In this document: in pieces, positions 24,536 through 35,989 of the stretch
Layout: each line of letters starts with the position of its first letter
How positions within the stretch are numbered: the stretch's first letter is position 1
Source of the DNA: Babylonia areolata
Taxonomy: Eukaryota; Mollusca; Gastropoda; Neogastropoda; Buccinidae
Reading direction: 5' to 3'
NCBI RefSeq assembly: GCF_041734735.1
Contig: NC_134878.1
Location: forward strand, 10,122,640 to 10,186,639
Length of the DNA stretch: 64,000 nt
The notes under the pieces: generated by a model
What the model was told of the DNA's origin: nothing
Databases searched by the model: none
What the model saw: the letters and a program-made list of their open reading frames with translations, nothing else
Translations under genes and position numbers: made by a program

Positions 24536-25300
24536 TCACACAATCACATCTCATGGCAGCAAACCTTCAAACTTTAAATGTAAATACAAAATAGCAGACT
24601 CATTTTATGGATTGTTGACTTTTTAACACAAAGCACCCTGTCTGTCCAGTATCAAACTATTGTTTCATTCAAACAGTAAATAGTGGTAACTCTCTCCATT
24701 CACAAAGTACACAACTTCAAGTCAATGATGCTGCCAATTCAGCTAGCACACAGGTAAATAGTAGGTACACTGGAACAAACGCAGACACTCCTCCCCCCCC
24801 TGCACCCCCACCCCAAATTCGTTCAGCACTACTGTTTCAACAGGTGCATCCCATCGGACTGTCCTCTCTCCTGTATGGTTTACTCTGTATACAAATAACT
24901 GCAAAGGAAGTTAATTAACTCTTCTTATTAAATAATCAGATGATTCAGCAAATTCAGACCTTTCTAATTCTATGGCAGTCTGAATGTGAAGTCTTAGAAT
25001 GCCTTTCCCAAGGACACAATACCAAGCCTAAACAGGGGATATTTAACTATTCTGTGTTGTAATTCACTTATCTCTCTCTCTCTCTCTCTCTATTATATAT
25101 AAATTGAAAACCTGTGTTCATTACACTGCCAGTGATAAAACCACTTTTTCACACTGACATGTTTTATGTTGCCATAATACTGGAAAACCTTTGGAAAGTG
25201 CTTAAAAATATAACAACTTTCAATAAGAGAACTCTTAAACTAAGTCTAATTCAGAAGCTATATGTAGGATGACATTACAGAGGCATGATATAATCATGTG

Positions 25301-25414
<114 letters not shown>

Positions 25415-26540
25415 TGTGTGAGTGTGTTCATGTGTGTGTGAAAAGAGTGAGAGAGAGAAAAAGAGCTCCAGACCTCTGAGAGAGAGAGAGAGTCATAACG
25501 TGAAAGCAAAACACAGGTCAGGTATGACCCCATGCATTTTTTTAAATAATTTTTTTTATAATCCACAGATCCACAGATAAAGAACTGATGGTGGAAATAA
25601 ACTGACAAAGACATACATGGAATGGAGTCAATCAGACAGTGGACAAAGTGACTGAGTGTGACAATCTGTTGCTGTCCTTATGTCTGAAACAGTGTTAGTC
25701 AATGTCAGCATTTGCATAATTAACACTTTGTGTAACCTGTCTATAGGTCCACCTAATGCCACATATGCTCAACCCAATCCACTCAGGGGACAGGGATGTC
25801 CAGTGTAATGTGCTGAAGGCCAGGAAATTGTGATGAGGCAAGCTGTGAAGGGCCTGACTTGGGGACTGGCCACAAAAGGAAGAAGATGAGGCTTCAAGTT
25901 CTGAACATCGATAACATGTTTTACTGCTATGTTGGGGTGCGCTGGACGCACACTCAGCTGCTCCTTACAGTGTGACTGAAGGCATGCCACATCAGTGCAA
26001 CCCACCCATTATGCAGAGATCTCTTATCCAAATAGTGCCACTCTTAACACTTGATAATCCTGTGGTTGAGCCTTCTCCTCCTGCTTTGAAACTGGGGTTA
26101 CATATATATATATATATATGACAGTGAACACCATGAACTAGTTTGGGAGTCTGCTAACATGAGGGTTTTAATCTTTAACATACATATGTGCTTAATTAAA
26201 ATGTCTAATAGACTGTGCCACATAGCACAGCTTCAATCTTTGATAGCTCTTAAAAGAACTTGTGCATGCACTGGCTGATGTGTGCTGTACTTTTATTTGC
26301 TGGATCTTTCAAAAAGATAAGACTGAAAGTGAAAAAAGCAGCTGTTATTTCTAGAAGAAAACAACAACAACAACAACAAACAACAACAAAAAACAACAAC
26401 ACTCCCTTAGTTTCTCAATAACTAAATGCAGAACAATATTTTTGCACTGGATTTTGCTCTGGATATGAAACACTCTGTTTGGCCCTTTTTAATTTTGCTA
26501 GACAAGCAGTTTTTGTTTTGTTTTGTTTTTTGTTTTTGTT

Positions 26541-26626
26541 ATGAAAGAAGACTGTGGACAGTATTGAGTAAAATAAAGATTTGTTTATGAAAGAAGACTG
26601 TGGACAGTATTGAGTAAAATAAAGAT
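26541..26626. repeat. Recent direct duplication in Dab intron
   Basis: The segment starting atgaaagaagactgtggaca occurs at 26541 and again at 26587 without visible differences over about 40 bp. Confidence 0.92.
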
Positions 26627-27927
26627 GACCTGTTGCTCAAAATGTTAATATAAAAAATCTCGGGAGACTGGTGAGACAATTTCCTTTCTTTTTAAATCTT
26701 TTATACAGATTCATTTTATCATATTAGTTTTCTAATAAATCAACTTTCAAAATTTCAAACACCTCAACGAGTTATGAAAAAAAAGAAAAAAAAAAAAGAA
26801 GAAAAAAGATGAAGAAGAAGAAAACAGTTATGACAATTACTAATCCACGAGTTGGGATTTTTCGACTGGAGCATAAAGTCAACAGAAAATATGAAAATAA
26901 AACATTTTGATGTACTGATTAACAGATGTTCTGAGTACTTTAAAAGCATCTATTATTGAATCAGATGTGATCATTTGGTAATTGAACTGATCATTATTGG
27001 AACCAACTTCCTGATTACACACATTTTGTAAACTAATGACTGGTTAAGAAATCTTAATGCATATGATATTTTCATCCGTTGTTGAACTGAACAGGACAAT
27101 CATGTCCTGGCACAACCAATCTCTATAAATAATGAAAAAGGTATTTATTAAAGGGATTATTACACTATTACTATATCCAGGCTGCAAGGCCTATGAAGGC
27201 ATGATTGTGAAAAAAATATATCTAAAAAAACCGTCCTCTATTGCTTATTGCCATCGTAGTCATAACCAGTGCAAGCTACAAATGAACAGCTTGCAGCAAA
27301 ATGTTTCCCTCTGTTTATCAGTAAAATGTACACTAATGTGAAAAGGCAGAAAATGTTTTCTAAATAAGCAGAATAACAAAAAGAAATAAAAATCCTACAT
27401 AATCGAATAACAGATTATACAGCCCTTTCTCTTTGTGAAGAAATAGGGTCTAAGCACTCGAGGCCTATTGCAGGTAGTGTATTTCGTCTTAACACCTACA
27501 CCTGTGAAAGCATATTTTTATTTAGGCTTTAAGCTAGAAACAGGAAAGTGAGGGGGCGTGAACAAAGACCACATGTGGGTCGTGTCCTTGTAGTGTTGGT
27601 CGATCATGTTCAATTCAAGAAACCTGGAGCATATCTAATAAATGTGGACAGACCAGATCCCACTGCGCTAGCAGACGAACTGCCAGTATTATGTGCGTCT
27701 GCTGCGAAAGACCCACATCAAGTGGAACAGGAAGGCGGTGCCAGTGCAACAGTTTCCAACACATTCACGCCAAGGCTACGGTTTCATCCGCAGGACGCTG
27801 AAGTTTGACTTTCAAACTTTTCCAATCCAAATCACAGACAGAACAAAGGCCTACAAAACGCACAGACAGTATCATGACATTTAACTACAAAAAATATGCA
27901 ATAACCACGACGTAACCAGCCACTTAC

Positions 27928-28020
27928 CGTCGACTGTGTCGAAATGGTTACAACAACCAAAATTCGTCGACGGAACCCAACCCTCGTCTGATCTTCGCTT
28001 TCACACTGTCGACTCCCCGG
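27928..28020 (-). other. DAB: Probable non-coding first exon of Dab
   Basis: A strong donor (acg then gtaagtg on the minus strand) ends a GC- and CpG-richer block immediately upstream of ALG14. The exon downstream of it starts with an acceptor and 5' UTR, so an upstream leader exon is required and this is the only good candidate. The transcription start is not defined; the upper limit is an estimate. Confidence 0.5.
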
Positions 28021-28080
28021 ATGTCAACCCTTGACCTATGGCAACCTTTGACATAGATCCCAAAGGATCAAACTTTCAAT
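27928..28080. promoter_or_regulatory. Head-to-head promoter region of Dab and ALG14
   Basis: The presumed Dab leader donor and the ALG14 start codon lie only about 150 nt apart on opposite strands. The block has several CpG sites (for example repeated gtcgac) in an otherwise AT-rich region and shows no TATA box. This is typical of a bidirectional housekeeping promoter. Two out-of-frame upstream ATGs, at 28021 and 28038, precede the ALG14 start. Confidence 0.5.
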
Positions 28081-28231
28081 ATGGATGCAATGGCTGGAAG
28101 TGTCCCTGTTTTGGGTTTACTAGTTTTTGTTTTCTTCACTGCGTTTCTGATCACTGTACTCACGTTAAAGATGTTGAGGAAAAAGTCACAGACATCAGGC
28201 AATGCCTCTGTTTTGATTGTTGTTGGATCTG
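28081..28231 (+). CDS. ALG14: ALG14 exon 1
   Basis: It encodes the N-terminal membrane anchor and the start of the nucleotide-binding fold (SVLIVVGSG). The donor gtgagg splits a glycine codon. Confidence 0.92.
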
Positions 28232-31200
28232 GTGAGGAATGGTTGGGTGTCGGTGTGAAATATGGTTCACACGCTTTGCGACTCCTCTTTCGTTTCGCTT
28301 TCAGATCAGATCAAATCAAATCAGATGATAGAACAAAAAACAAGACAAAAAATAACAACAACAAAAACATAGCCGCATCGCTTTCTTTGTCATCTTTAGA
28401 TCGTTACATTTCATATGACTGGTCTTTTTTGTTTCAGGTTTTTGTATGACAAAAATATTTTAAATTGTCATACATAATTACTGTTTATTTAATTGTTTTT
28501 TTCTTTTACTGTCACAAGTGTTTCATGCTCTTATTGTAATAGATAATCAGTAGTGTGTATGCTAATCATCTAAAACTGTAAGAGAAAGTGGTGGTGCTTT
28601 CTCCACTGGTGCCCTAATGACATCAACAGAAGTCAAAGGGATAGGTGGTGGTGAGGTGATGCGATTATTCATTTAGATTCATACTTGTAAGACATTTCCA
28701 TTCCACGTCCATAGAATTTTAAGCGCTGAAACTGAAAGATGTAGAACACATGAATAGGGACTTAACAAACTATGGAGACCGGGCGTACATGTAAACAATT
28801 CATGCAGAGGGTTTGATTTGCATGTTTTCCAAACTCTGTGTGTGTGTGTGTGTGTGTGTGTGCGTGCATGTGTAAAAACCCTGTGCAGTGAGATTGAGGA
28901 TGTTCAGCACCAAGAAACAAAGCTGGTAGCATCTTTGAAAGGCAAACTCTACCAGGAGAGACTGAGGAGCTTGAGGCTGTCAAGCTTAGAACATCAACAC
29001 CATTTAGGTGTTGAATGCAAAATACCTTCAAAGTTTCTACAATGTCCAGCTGCCATAGTTTGAATTTGCTTTCCGAAGAAACACCTTGAAGTACCAGAAG
29101 AATTCCCATATGTTCAATTTTAGGGGCAACTTTTTCTCAGACATGGTAGTTCCCTCTGATACAGCCTGCCAGATGGTAGGGTAGTGGCTGCATCCTCTGT
29201 CAGTGCTTTCAGGAGCCTGCTTGATTTGAGCATGTTGGAGAAATCTGCTCACCCTTTACTTTCTAGCATTCTGAAAATAAGCAGTCTATTGGCACTACTT
29301 AGGTATTTAGCACCCTCTGCCTACCATGCATGTTGCTAAGTAGGGCAGATTGACAAATAGGCTGTTTGGAGGGCCTCAGATATAATACATGCCATTTCTG
29401 TGTGTGTGTGTGTGTGTCTGTGTGTCTGTCTGTCTGTGTCTGTGCATGTGTGTCTGCATGTGAATGGCTTTTGTGTCCTAGAAATAACAAAATTGTTCAG
29501 CTTTGAAACTTTGAAGGTATTTTGCATTCCTTGGTCATATCCCCTAAATGGTGTTGATGTTCTAAGCTTGACAGCCTCAAGCGCCTCAGCCTCTCCTGGT
29601 AGAGTTTGCCTTTCAAAGATGCTACCAGCTTTATTTCTTAATAATAAAAAGGGTGAGCTGTGTCACAACATTTTGTTTGTTCTGCCTGAGCAATACTGTT
29701 TAGCTTTGTCCTGATACTGTTGTTCTGCTACCTTTCACCTTTGTCCCGTATATAGATAACACCTGTGTTGTCATCACACTGTAGGTGGACACACCAAGGA
29801 GATCCTGACTCTGACAGAAAAGCTGGGTGCCCAGTACAGCCCCCGTCAGTATATTGTTGCTTCCACAGACTCCATCAGCTTGAAGAAGATTCTCAAGAGT
29901 GAAGAGACTGCAGTGGATTCTAAGGTGATTTTCTCCATTTTTTAAATGAAACACATTGTTAGCAATGATGATAATGATGATGGCAGGTTTTTTGGATGAT
30001 TTAGAAGGTCCTTGGTGACAAACCCTCTGGTTTTTAAATTCAAAAGTGCACAAAAAATAGTTTTTACACCAGAAAAAGCTGTTCAAATATCATTTGCCTT
30101 GACTTTCAACAAATGCACACAGTGCTTACACCCATACTCTTGCACACATGCACACACACATACAAGCATCACACAGACACATGCACACACACATGCATGC
30201 AGACAGACTCACTAAACACCAGAACTATGAATTGAATTAGCACAAGAATCCACTACAGTCAAAAGAAGACCCAAAATGTGCACAGGCACATGCATGTATA
30301 GGCGTGCATGCACATACACACACACGTGCACTCACACACTCAAAGCATGCGCACACAAAGGAATGTGTGCATACACATGCAGGAAAGCAAGCCTATTCAC
30401 ATGACAGTATAACCTAAAAGTACACCATTCAGGCAAACAAAAGTTACATACACATTGAAATTAATGATATACAAACAAACAAACAAACAAAAAAGATTTA
30501 AGAAGCATTCCATAAAACTTGAAAATAATATTATCCACATTTACTATCTGATATAGAGGTGTCCAGATACACTTCTTTTCTGGGACTTGCTCATGAAATA
30601 TGTTTGTAGGTTAGGGGTCCAACAGGATCTTCATAATAGAAATTAGGGTGTTGAAGTTATGACAATCACACCATCATCAGTGACAACATCACATATCATT
30701 CAGACTTTCAACTTGTGAAATGTCAGTTTCACAAAATGTAACCAATGTAACCTTGCTGGGCATGCATGTGATGATGATGGCTTTAGCCTTGTTCCTGATG
30801 AAATCTTGAGCTTGCCATCTCTATCAGAGGACAGGATAAATCTTGAAAACAGTTCTGTTTATAGACACATGGTGAGTAGATTTCCAGACACCCATGTCTT
30901 TGTCAGAATGCAGCCTGGGGACCTTCAGTCACTCAGTGCCCATTTATGTTGCCATTCCCCCTCCCCCTGCTTTTAATTCATAAGTACTGGATGTAAAGGA
31001 GCATGCAGTACCTTAATTTTGAGTGTGAGAGTATACCTCTTATTTTGTGTTCAGAGTTCTGTATTTTACACCCTGAAGTTACAACTTTTTTTTTTCAGTA
31101 TGCAATATACTCTGTGCCACGTAGCCGTGAAGTGAAGCAGTCCTGGTTTACAACCGTCTTCACAACATTGTATGCCTCACTCTACAGTCTGCGACTGGTT

Positions 31201-33519
31201 GCCCATCTCCAACCACAGATTGTGAGTTGGGCTTCCGGTTATTATGTCTTCTTCTGTAAGAGAGTAGTTAGTCAGCTTTTTTGTTTTGTATGTCCTTTAG
31301 TGTCTTTGTGGTGGGTAGTGTGAACCTTTTATTTTTTTTTTAATTAAAAGTGATTTCCTTTTACATAGAGGAAAAATGTGGTTTTTGACATTGATCTTCA
31401 TTTTCTGTTAATTGTGTTGGAGTTTTGATGTTTACAGATATTTCCAGGAGAGTGATCCACCCATTCCCATACTGTTGATATTTCTGTGCTGTTCAGTGTT
31501 ATGAAGATATGTTTGTGCTGGTTTTGTATCTGTATGAAACAGGAGAGAAAAGTGTACGCTTTATTTCTTTCTTTCAGATTTTGTGTAATGGTCCAGGAAC
31601 ATGTGTACCAATTTGCTATGCTGGGTTACTTTTGAAGGTAAGGAGAAAAACAACTGCTGTTCAAATTTAAATAAGGTAGGCATTCTAGAATCAAGCTGTT
31701 CTTTGAGTTATGCATGCATCTTGAATGTTTTGTTATTGGAATTATGTTGAATCAGTTCTGTATTTATGTTGTTGTTTTTACCCGTTTACAGAATGGTTAA
31801 AGGTATTTAGCAGTAGCATGTAATTTTATACACATAAGTTTTTTTCCTTTTTCCATTATTCTATATTGGTATTGAATGAATCAGTGTTAAAGTAACATTA
31901 CCAGATGAAAAAAACAACAACAAAAAACAAAAAAAACATGAGAAAATGGTGGACTTTGCCAAGTGAAAAGATGTGTTTGAGAGATGTGAAAAAATATGTC
32001 TGTTGAAAATGTTAAACTAAAACAAAGGCTCTGAATCAAAGGGTGTGATCTCTGAAGTTCATACTAACTAAATGGTTTTGAAAATGGTTTACAGGCCCTC
32101 CCTTGTCTATAGGCTTTGTGGGGTTTTTGTGTATTTGTTTCATTGCTCTTTTTTAATAAGGGAGTAAGGGAAGACAGGTGAGGACATGCAGGGTATCGAC
32201 AATATGAAAGAAACGTTAATCAGTTCCAGATTAGATTAAAAAGAGAGCTTTTGCTTCTTGGTGGCCATTCCCTTTCTGCTGTTGACTTAATTAGTCCAGA
32301 GACTAAACAAGGCAGACCCCATTAACATTTATAGTCTGCCATCCCAACAGTCATGCTATTGAAACATTGGAGGATGTGCAACATAAGATAAGATAAGATA
32401 AGATAAGAATAACTTTATTATCTCCAACTGGAGAAATTTGGTCAGGTGCATTATCACAATATAGACAAGTAAACAACATGGGGACCATAACTGTAAAAGC
32501 CAACAACAGCCCCAACAAATATTACGAAGATACAAATGTAAAAAATATCACATACATCGTTTCATACATACATCCACACACTGCAGGTAATAACTAGTAT
32601 TCTTAATGTAAAAACAGAAAGAATTAAGAAACATTATTTGAATATAATTATAAACATAGCCTACTATACTGCACATTGATTATAATAGACAGATAAGATA
32701 AGAATAAAGATGAATTGCGGAAAACCACAACCAGATAATCAGCACCCCCCCGCACCGCCCCCCCACCCCACACACGCGGATAACTTGATTAAACAAGAGT
32801 AATAAACATATGTTCTCAAATAAAAGCATTTCACATATTCGCTTTTAAAAACATTGCAATTACTTATTACATCGTAATAAGCGGTTCTTGTCATATCTGC
32901 TAATGATAGGCTTTAGCTTCAGCCCAGAGCATTACTCATAATCATTTCAGTCCTTGCTAGAAATGTAGGCCCAAGCCTGCAGTGGCCACTTCCTGAGGTG
33001 ACTATGTTGTACAAGATCTGCACAGATTGAGAAGTTTGGGAGAAAAAATACAACTCAACTTTCAACTTTAAGGCCTGATCAGAGAATTTGATTTTTACAT
33101 AGGTCAGGCATCCGCTCCATTGGTCAGAAAAAATAGATAAATAGAAAGCAGATGTGGTGTTACACATATGGATTGCTGTGTAAGCATTGACACCTCTTTG
33201 AACATATGACCTTTTAATTCTGATTAAAAGAAGACAGATTTTCTCAATCCTGTTTGTACACAATGAGTAGTTTGCCATTCTTCTTATATTCTTTTTTTCG
33301 CCATTCAATAATCCATTCAATTTCACACTTTTCTTATGTTTGTTTCAGTGGCTTGGACTTGCAGACACCAAAGTTGTCTATGTGGAAAGTATCTGCAGAG
33401 TGGAGACTTTATCTCTCTCAGCTAAACTGCTGTACCCATTTGCAGATTCACTGATCGTACAGTGGCCCAGTTTAGTTGAAAAATATCCAAAGTGTAAATA
33501 TATTGGCAGAGTTCTTTGA
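28081..33519 (+). CDS. ALG14: ALG14, UDP-GlcNAc transferase membrane subunit, 5 exons
   Basis: ALG14 anchors the catalytic subunit ALG13 to the cytosolic face of the ER. Together they add the second GlcNAc to dolichol-PP-GlcNAc in N-glycan precursor synthesis. Exons 28081-28231, 29785-29924, 31099-31221, 31578-31637 and 33349-33519 join in phase to 214 residues; the human protein is 216. Residues about 9-29 form one hydrophobic membrane segment. The glycosyltransferase-like part starts with VVGSGGHT and carries VPRSREVKQSW, NGPGTCVPIC and YVESICRVETLS, all ALG14 signatures. It ends YIGRVL, as in vertebrates. The chosen ATG has an A at -3 and G at +4; the earlier ATG at 28038 is out of frame. 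ALG13 is not in the window. Confidence 0.95.
28912..29048 (+). mobile_element. LINE C-terminal fragment, arm 1 of an inverted pair
   Basis: It encodes ETKLVASLKGKLYQERLRSL and RLSSLEHQHH, which resembles the C-terminal thumb of CR1/jockey-type LINE proteins. A close copy lies inverted at 29505-29640. Both are in ALG14 intron 1. Confidence 0.65.
29505..29640 (-). mobile_element. LINE C-terminal fragment, arm 2 of an inverted pair
   Basis: The minus strand gives KLVASLKGKLYQERLRRLRL, SSLEHQHHLGDM and onward. It keeps the GDM residues typical of the LINE family that arm 1 has lost. About 460 bp separate the arms. Confidence 0.65.
29785..29924 (+). CDS. ALG14: ALG14 exon 2
   Basis: Acceptor ...cactgtag, donor gtgatt. 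It encodes GHTKEILTLTEKLGAQYSPR and a following strand and loop ending in AVDSK. The GGHT turn formed across the junction is diagnostic. Confidence 0.93.
31099..31221 (+). CDS. ALG14: ALG14 exon 3
   Basis: Acceptor ...tttttcag, donor gtgagt, phase 0. It encodes YAIYSVPRSREVKQSW and the next helix. The PRSREVxQSW string is highly conserved in ALG14. Confidence 0.94.
31578..31637 (+). CDS. ALG14: ALG14 exon 4
   Basis: A 60-nt phase-0 exon (acceptor ...ctttcag, donor gtaagg) encoding ILCNGPGTCVPICYAGLLLK. It carries the conserved NGPGTCVP motif. Confidence 0.95.
32375..32730 (-). mobile_element. Possible retroposon 3' end with (TATCT)n tail
   Basis: On the minus strand the segment runs into ataaagttattctta and then a pentanucleotide TATCT tail. 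That is the form of a LINE or SINE 3' end. A second, shorter GATAA run lies at 32690. The 5' limit is unknown. Confidence 0.4.
33070..33205 (+). mobile_element. SINE family B, diverged 3' part
   Basis: Blocks aaggcctgatcag, aggtcaggcatc, gcagatgtggtgt and atatggattgc match, in order, the 3' half of SINE B (reverse complement of 63860-63960). Confidence 0.5.
33349..33519 (+). CDS. ALG14: ALG14 exon 5 (last)
   Basis: Acceptor ...tgtttcag. It encodes the C-terminal 56 residues, including VVYVESICRVETLSLSAK, IVQWPSLVEKYPK and the final YIGRVL, then TGA. A possible ATTAAA signal lies at 34042-34047, giving a 3' UTR of about 0.5 kb; that is tentative. Confidence 0.95.
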   Translation, partial: WLGLADTKVVYVESICRVETLSLSAKLLYPFADSLIVQWPSLVEKYPKCKYIGRVL

Positions 33520-34143
33520 TGTATGTTCAGTTGAAACATGTCACATTGTATTATTTGTTTTTTTCTGAGGAGCAAGGGTTTCTGATATTCTTTTCTTTTC
33601 TTTTAATATTTTTTATTTCACAGCGTGACATACTTGTTTTGTAGCTTGCATCATGCAAATGTGACATCTGAATCTTTTGCCTTTTTTTCAGCATGTTTGT
33701 TTGTGTCTCTTATCAAAGCTTTAATAACCTTCCATGTTTATGAAATATTATGGTTAGTGTATCTGCTTGTTGAATGTACCATACTGGAGGATGCTGTTCC
33801 TTCCTTTTCGAATACACCTGTTTGAACACTTGTTGTAGACATATTTTGAGTCAAGCATTGTAAATCTCATAAGTTACTATCGAAGTGCATATTGTACAAC
33901 TATAGTAGCACTGCACCATGCTGAACAAATGATGGATGGATGAACTGACTTTTGTATCCTTCACCTTTTCAAGCTCTGTAAAGATCAATAGATATTTATG
34001 ATTACCTGCTTGTAATCTCTTCATGCAGTGTGCTAATGAACATTAAATGCTCCATACGAAAAAAATCACAACCCCCCTCCAAAAAAACAACAACAAAAAC
34101 AACAACAAACAAACAAAAAATCAACAACCAACCAACCAACCAA

Positions 34144-34538
34144 TGGAGTGATGGCTTAGAGGTAATGTGTCCGCCTAGGAACCGAGAGAATCTGGTTCGA
34201 ATCATGGCTAAGCTGCTGATAATATTATTTTCTCCCCCTCCGCTAGACCTAGAGTGATGGTCTGGACACTAGTCATTTGGATGAGACAATAAATCAAGGT
34301 CCCATGTGCAGCATGCACTTAGCACACATAAAAGAACCCACGGCAACAAAAGGGTTGTTCCTGGCAAAATTCTGTAGAAAAATTCACTTGATAGGAAAAA
34401 CAAATAAAACTGCAAGCAGGAAAAAATACAAAAAAAAATTGGTGGTGCTGTAGTGTAGCGACGCGCTCTCCCTGGGGAGAACAGGCCGAATTTCACACAG
34501 AGAAATCTGTTGTGATAAAAAGAAATTCAAATACAACC
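34144..34538 (+). mobile_element. SINE family A, well-preserved copy
   Basis: The tRNA-like head has an A-box (tggcttagaggtaa) and a B-box (ggttcgaatc). The central block carries gtcatttggatgagacaata, gaacccacggcaacaaaagg and ggcaaaattctgtag, and the 3' part carries agcgacgcgctctccctgg. Length is about 395 bp. It inserted downstream of ALG14. Confidence 0.85.
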
Positions 34539-34710
34539 AAACCGTGATGTGTGTTGAAATGTGATATGTTTGAATCTCAGTAAACTTTGTGGGAATGGTT
34601 AAACTTCACATTTGCAATGGTAGGAAATATGTTACATTATGGCTGCACCAAAATAATTTTTTAAGTGATTACACACAAACATGTGCACACATGCATACAT
34701 GCTCAAACAT

Positions 34711-34762
<52 letters not shown>

Positions 34763-35373
34763 TAAACATGTGCACATACAAACACACATGCTTGCATTGA
34801 AATGTTCCAATAGCATTTTAATGATTTTTAGAAGTATTGTGTTATTCAAGAAATATCCTGGCCTCAGTAGATTTAATTAATTTTCCTATACTGCAGACTT
34901 TTACATTAAATCATCAATGGCTGCAGAGTGGAACATGGTCTTGTGGAATGTAAATCAATACTGACACAGCCATGAGGTCCAGGCATCAAGGCCACAGAAT
35001 TTCAGATAACATTCCTTAGATGATTAATGATGTTTAGAATGTATCAGGGCTCCACTATGGTTTGAAACTGACCCACAGAATAGAGTTAAGCAATATTTTA
35101 TGTGATGTCAATTGAAATTATATAAGCTTGTTCCATTGTAAGTGATCTTGTTTTTGTTTCATTTTCTTTTTAATCTTATTCATATTATTTTATGTACCAT
35201 TTGCAAAAGGGTATTGAACATTGGCAGGAATAGTCAGCAAAGGGTTGGAATTTAGACATCAGGAACATATGTAGATAAATACTGCTGAATATTGTACATG
35301 GCATGCTTGGTATTTCTTTTGGTTTTACAGACTCTGCTTTTGTGTTAATTTTAATCTGTTAAATAATGCCTTG

Positions 35374-35406
<33 letters not shown>

Positions 35407-35789
35407 TACTGGTGTGAGCATGATTTTTTTTTTCCAGTCTAATTCTTTGCTGACTTGCGCAGATGATATGAAAGAGAATCTTTCTGTGTCCGAAACTTTG
35501 CATGTGTGTGTGTGTATGTGTGTGTGTGTGTGTTTCATTCCAATAACATCAAAAGGTATAACTACTCAGACTCCATCACAGTTATTTTTCAATCCACATT
35601 TTTGTCAATTTAAAGCCTAAGATCTGTTACATAATGGACCAGCAAGAAAAACTACAAATATTCACATATATAGTTAACATGAGTATGAATAACACATGAT
35701 TTAGACAAGGTGATTTCCCATTTCCAGCAAATATAGCCTGTACCTGCATTACCGATGAACTGTATCTTCATCTTATGTGTTAATGGACT

Positions 35790-35965
35790 TCAACTCCTAT
35801 GTTCACACATTTCAACCAACTGCAATGGGCTTTTTGTGCATAAACATTTACACCCCTCCTTTTAGGCAGCCACAGTCTGTTTTCAGGGATGGGTGATTGC
35901 TGTGTATGTATGTATTTCTATAACTCACGGAACTTAGACAAGGATCATTGATATGTAAATCATGC
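35790..35965 (+). mobile_element. SINE C-related fragment, old
   Basis: The order aactcctatgttcacac, aggcagccacagtctgtttt, then ctataactcacgg follows the internal part of SINE C (compare 9390-9470). It is diverged. Confidence 0.45.
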
Positions 35966-35989
35966 TTTTAAGTCTAAAATGGCCAGTAC

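Larger units (their letters stand above)
28232..29784 (+). other. ALG14 intron 1
   Basis: It holds the inverted LINE pair and (GT)-rich tracts at 28837-28862 and 29400-29450. Nothing else was recognised. Confidence 0.65.
29925..33348 (+). other. ALG14 introns 2-4
   Basis: Outside the exons at 31099-31221 and 31578-31637 there are CA-rich tracts near 30130-30360, the GATAA-tailed element at 32375-32730 and a diverged SINE B tail at 33070-33205. No other coding signal is seen. Confidence 0.6.

Noticed and set aside
28038-28235. Alternative protein from ATG 28038
   Set aside because: This frame overlaps ALG14 exon 1 in another phase and shows no similarity to any family; the ALG14 frame is strongly conserved.
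34144-34215. tRNA gene with A- and B-box
   Set aside because: The cloverleaf is not complete and the sequence continues into a body shared with two other loci, so it is the head of SINE A.
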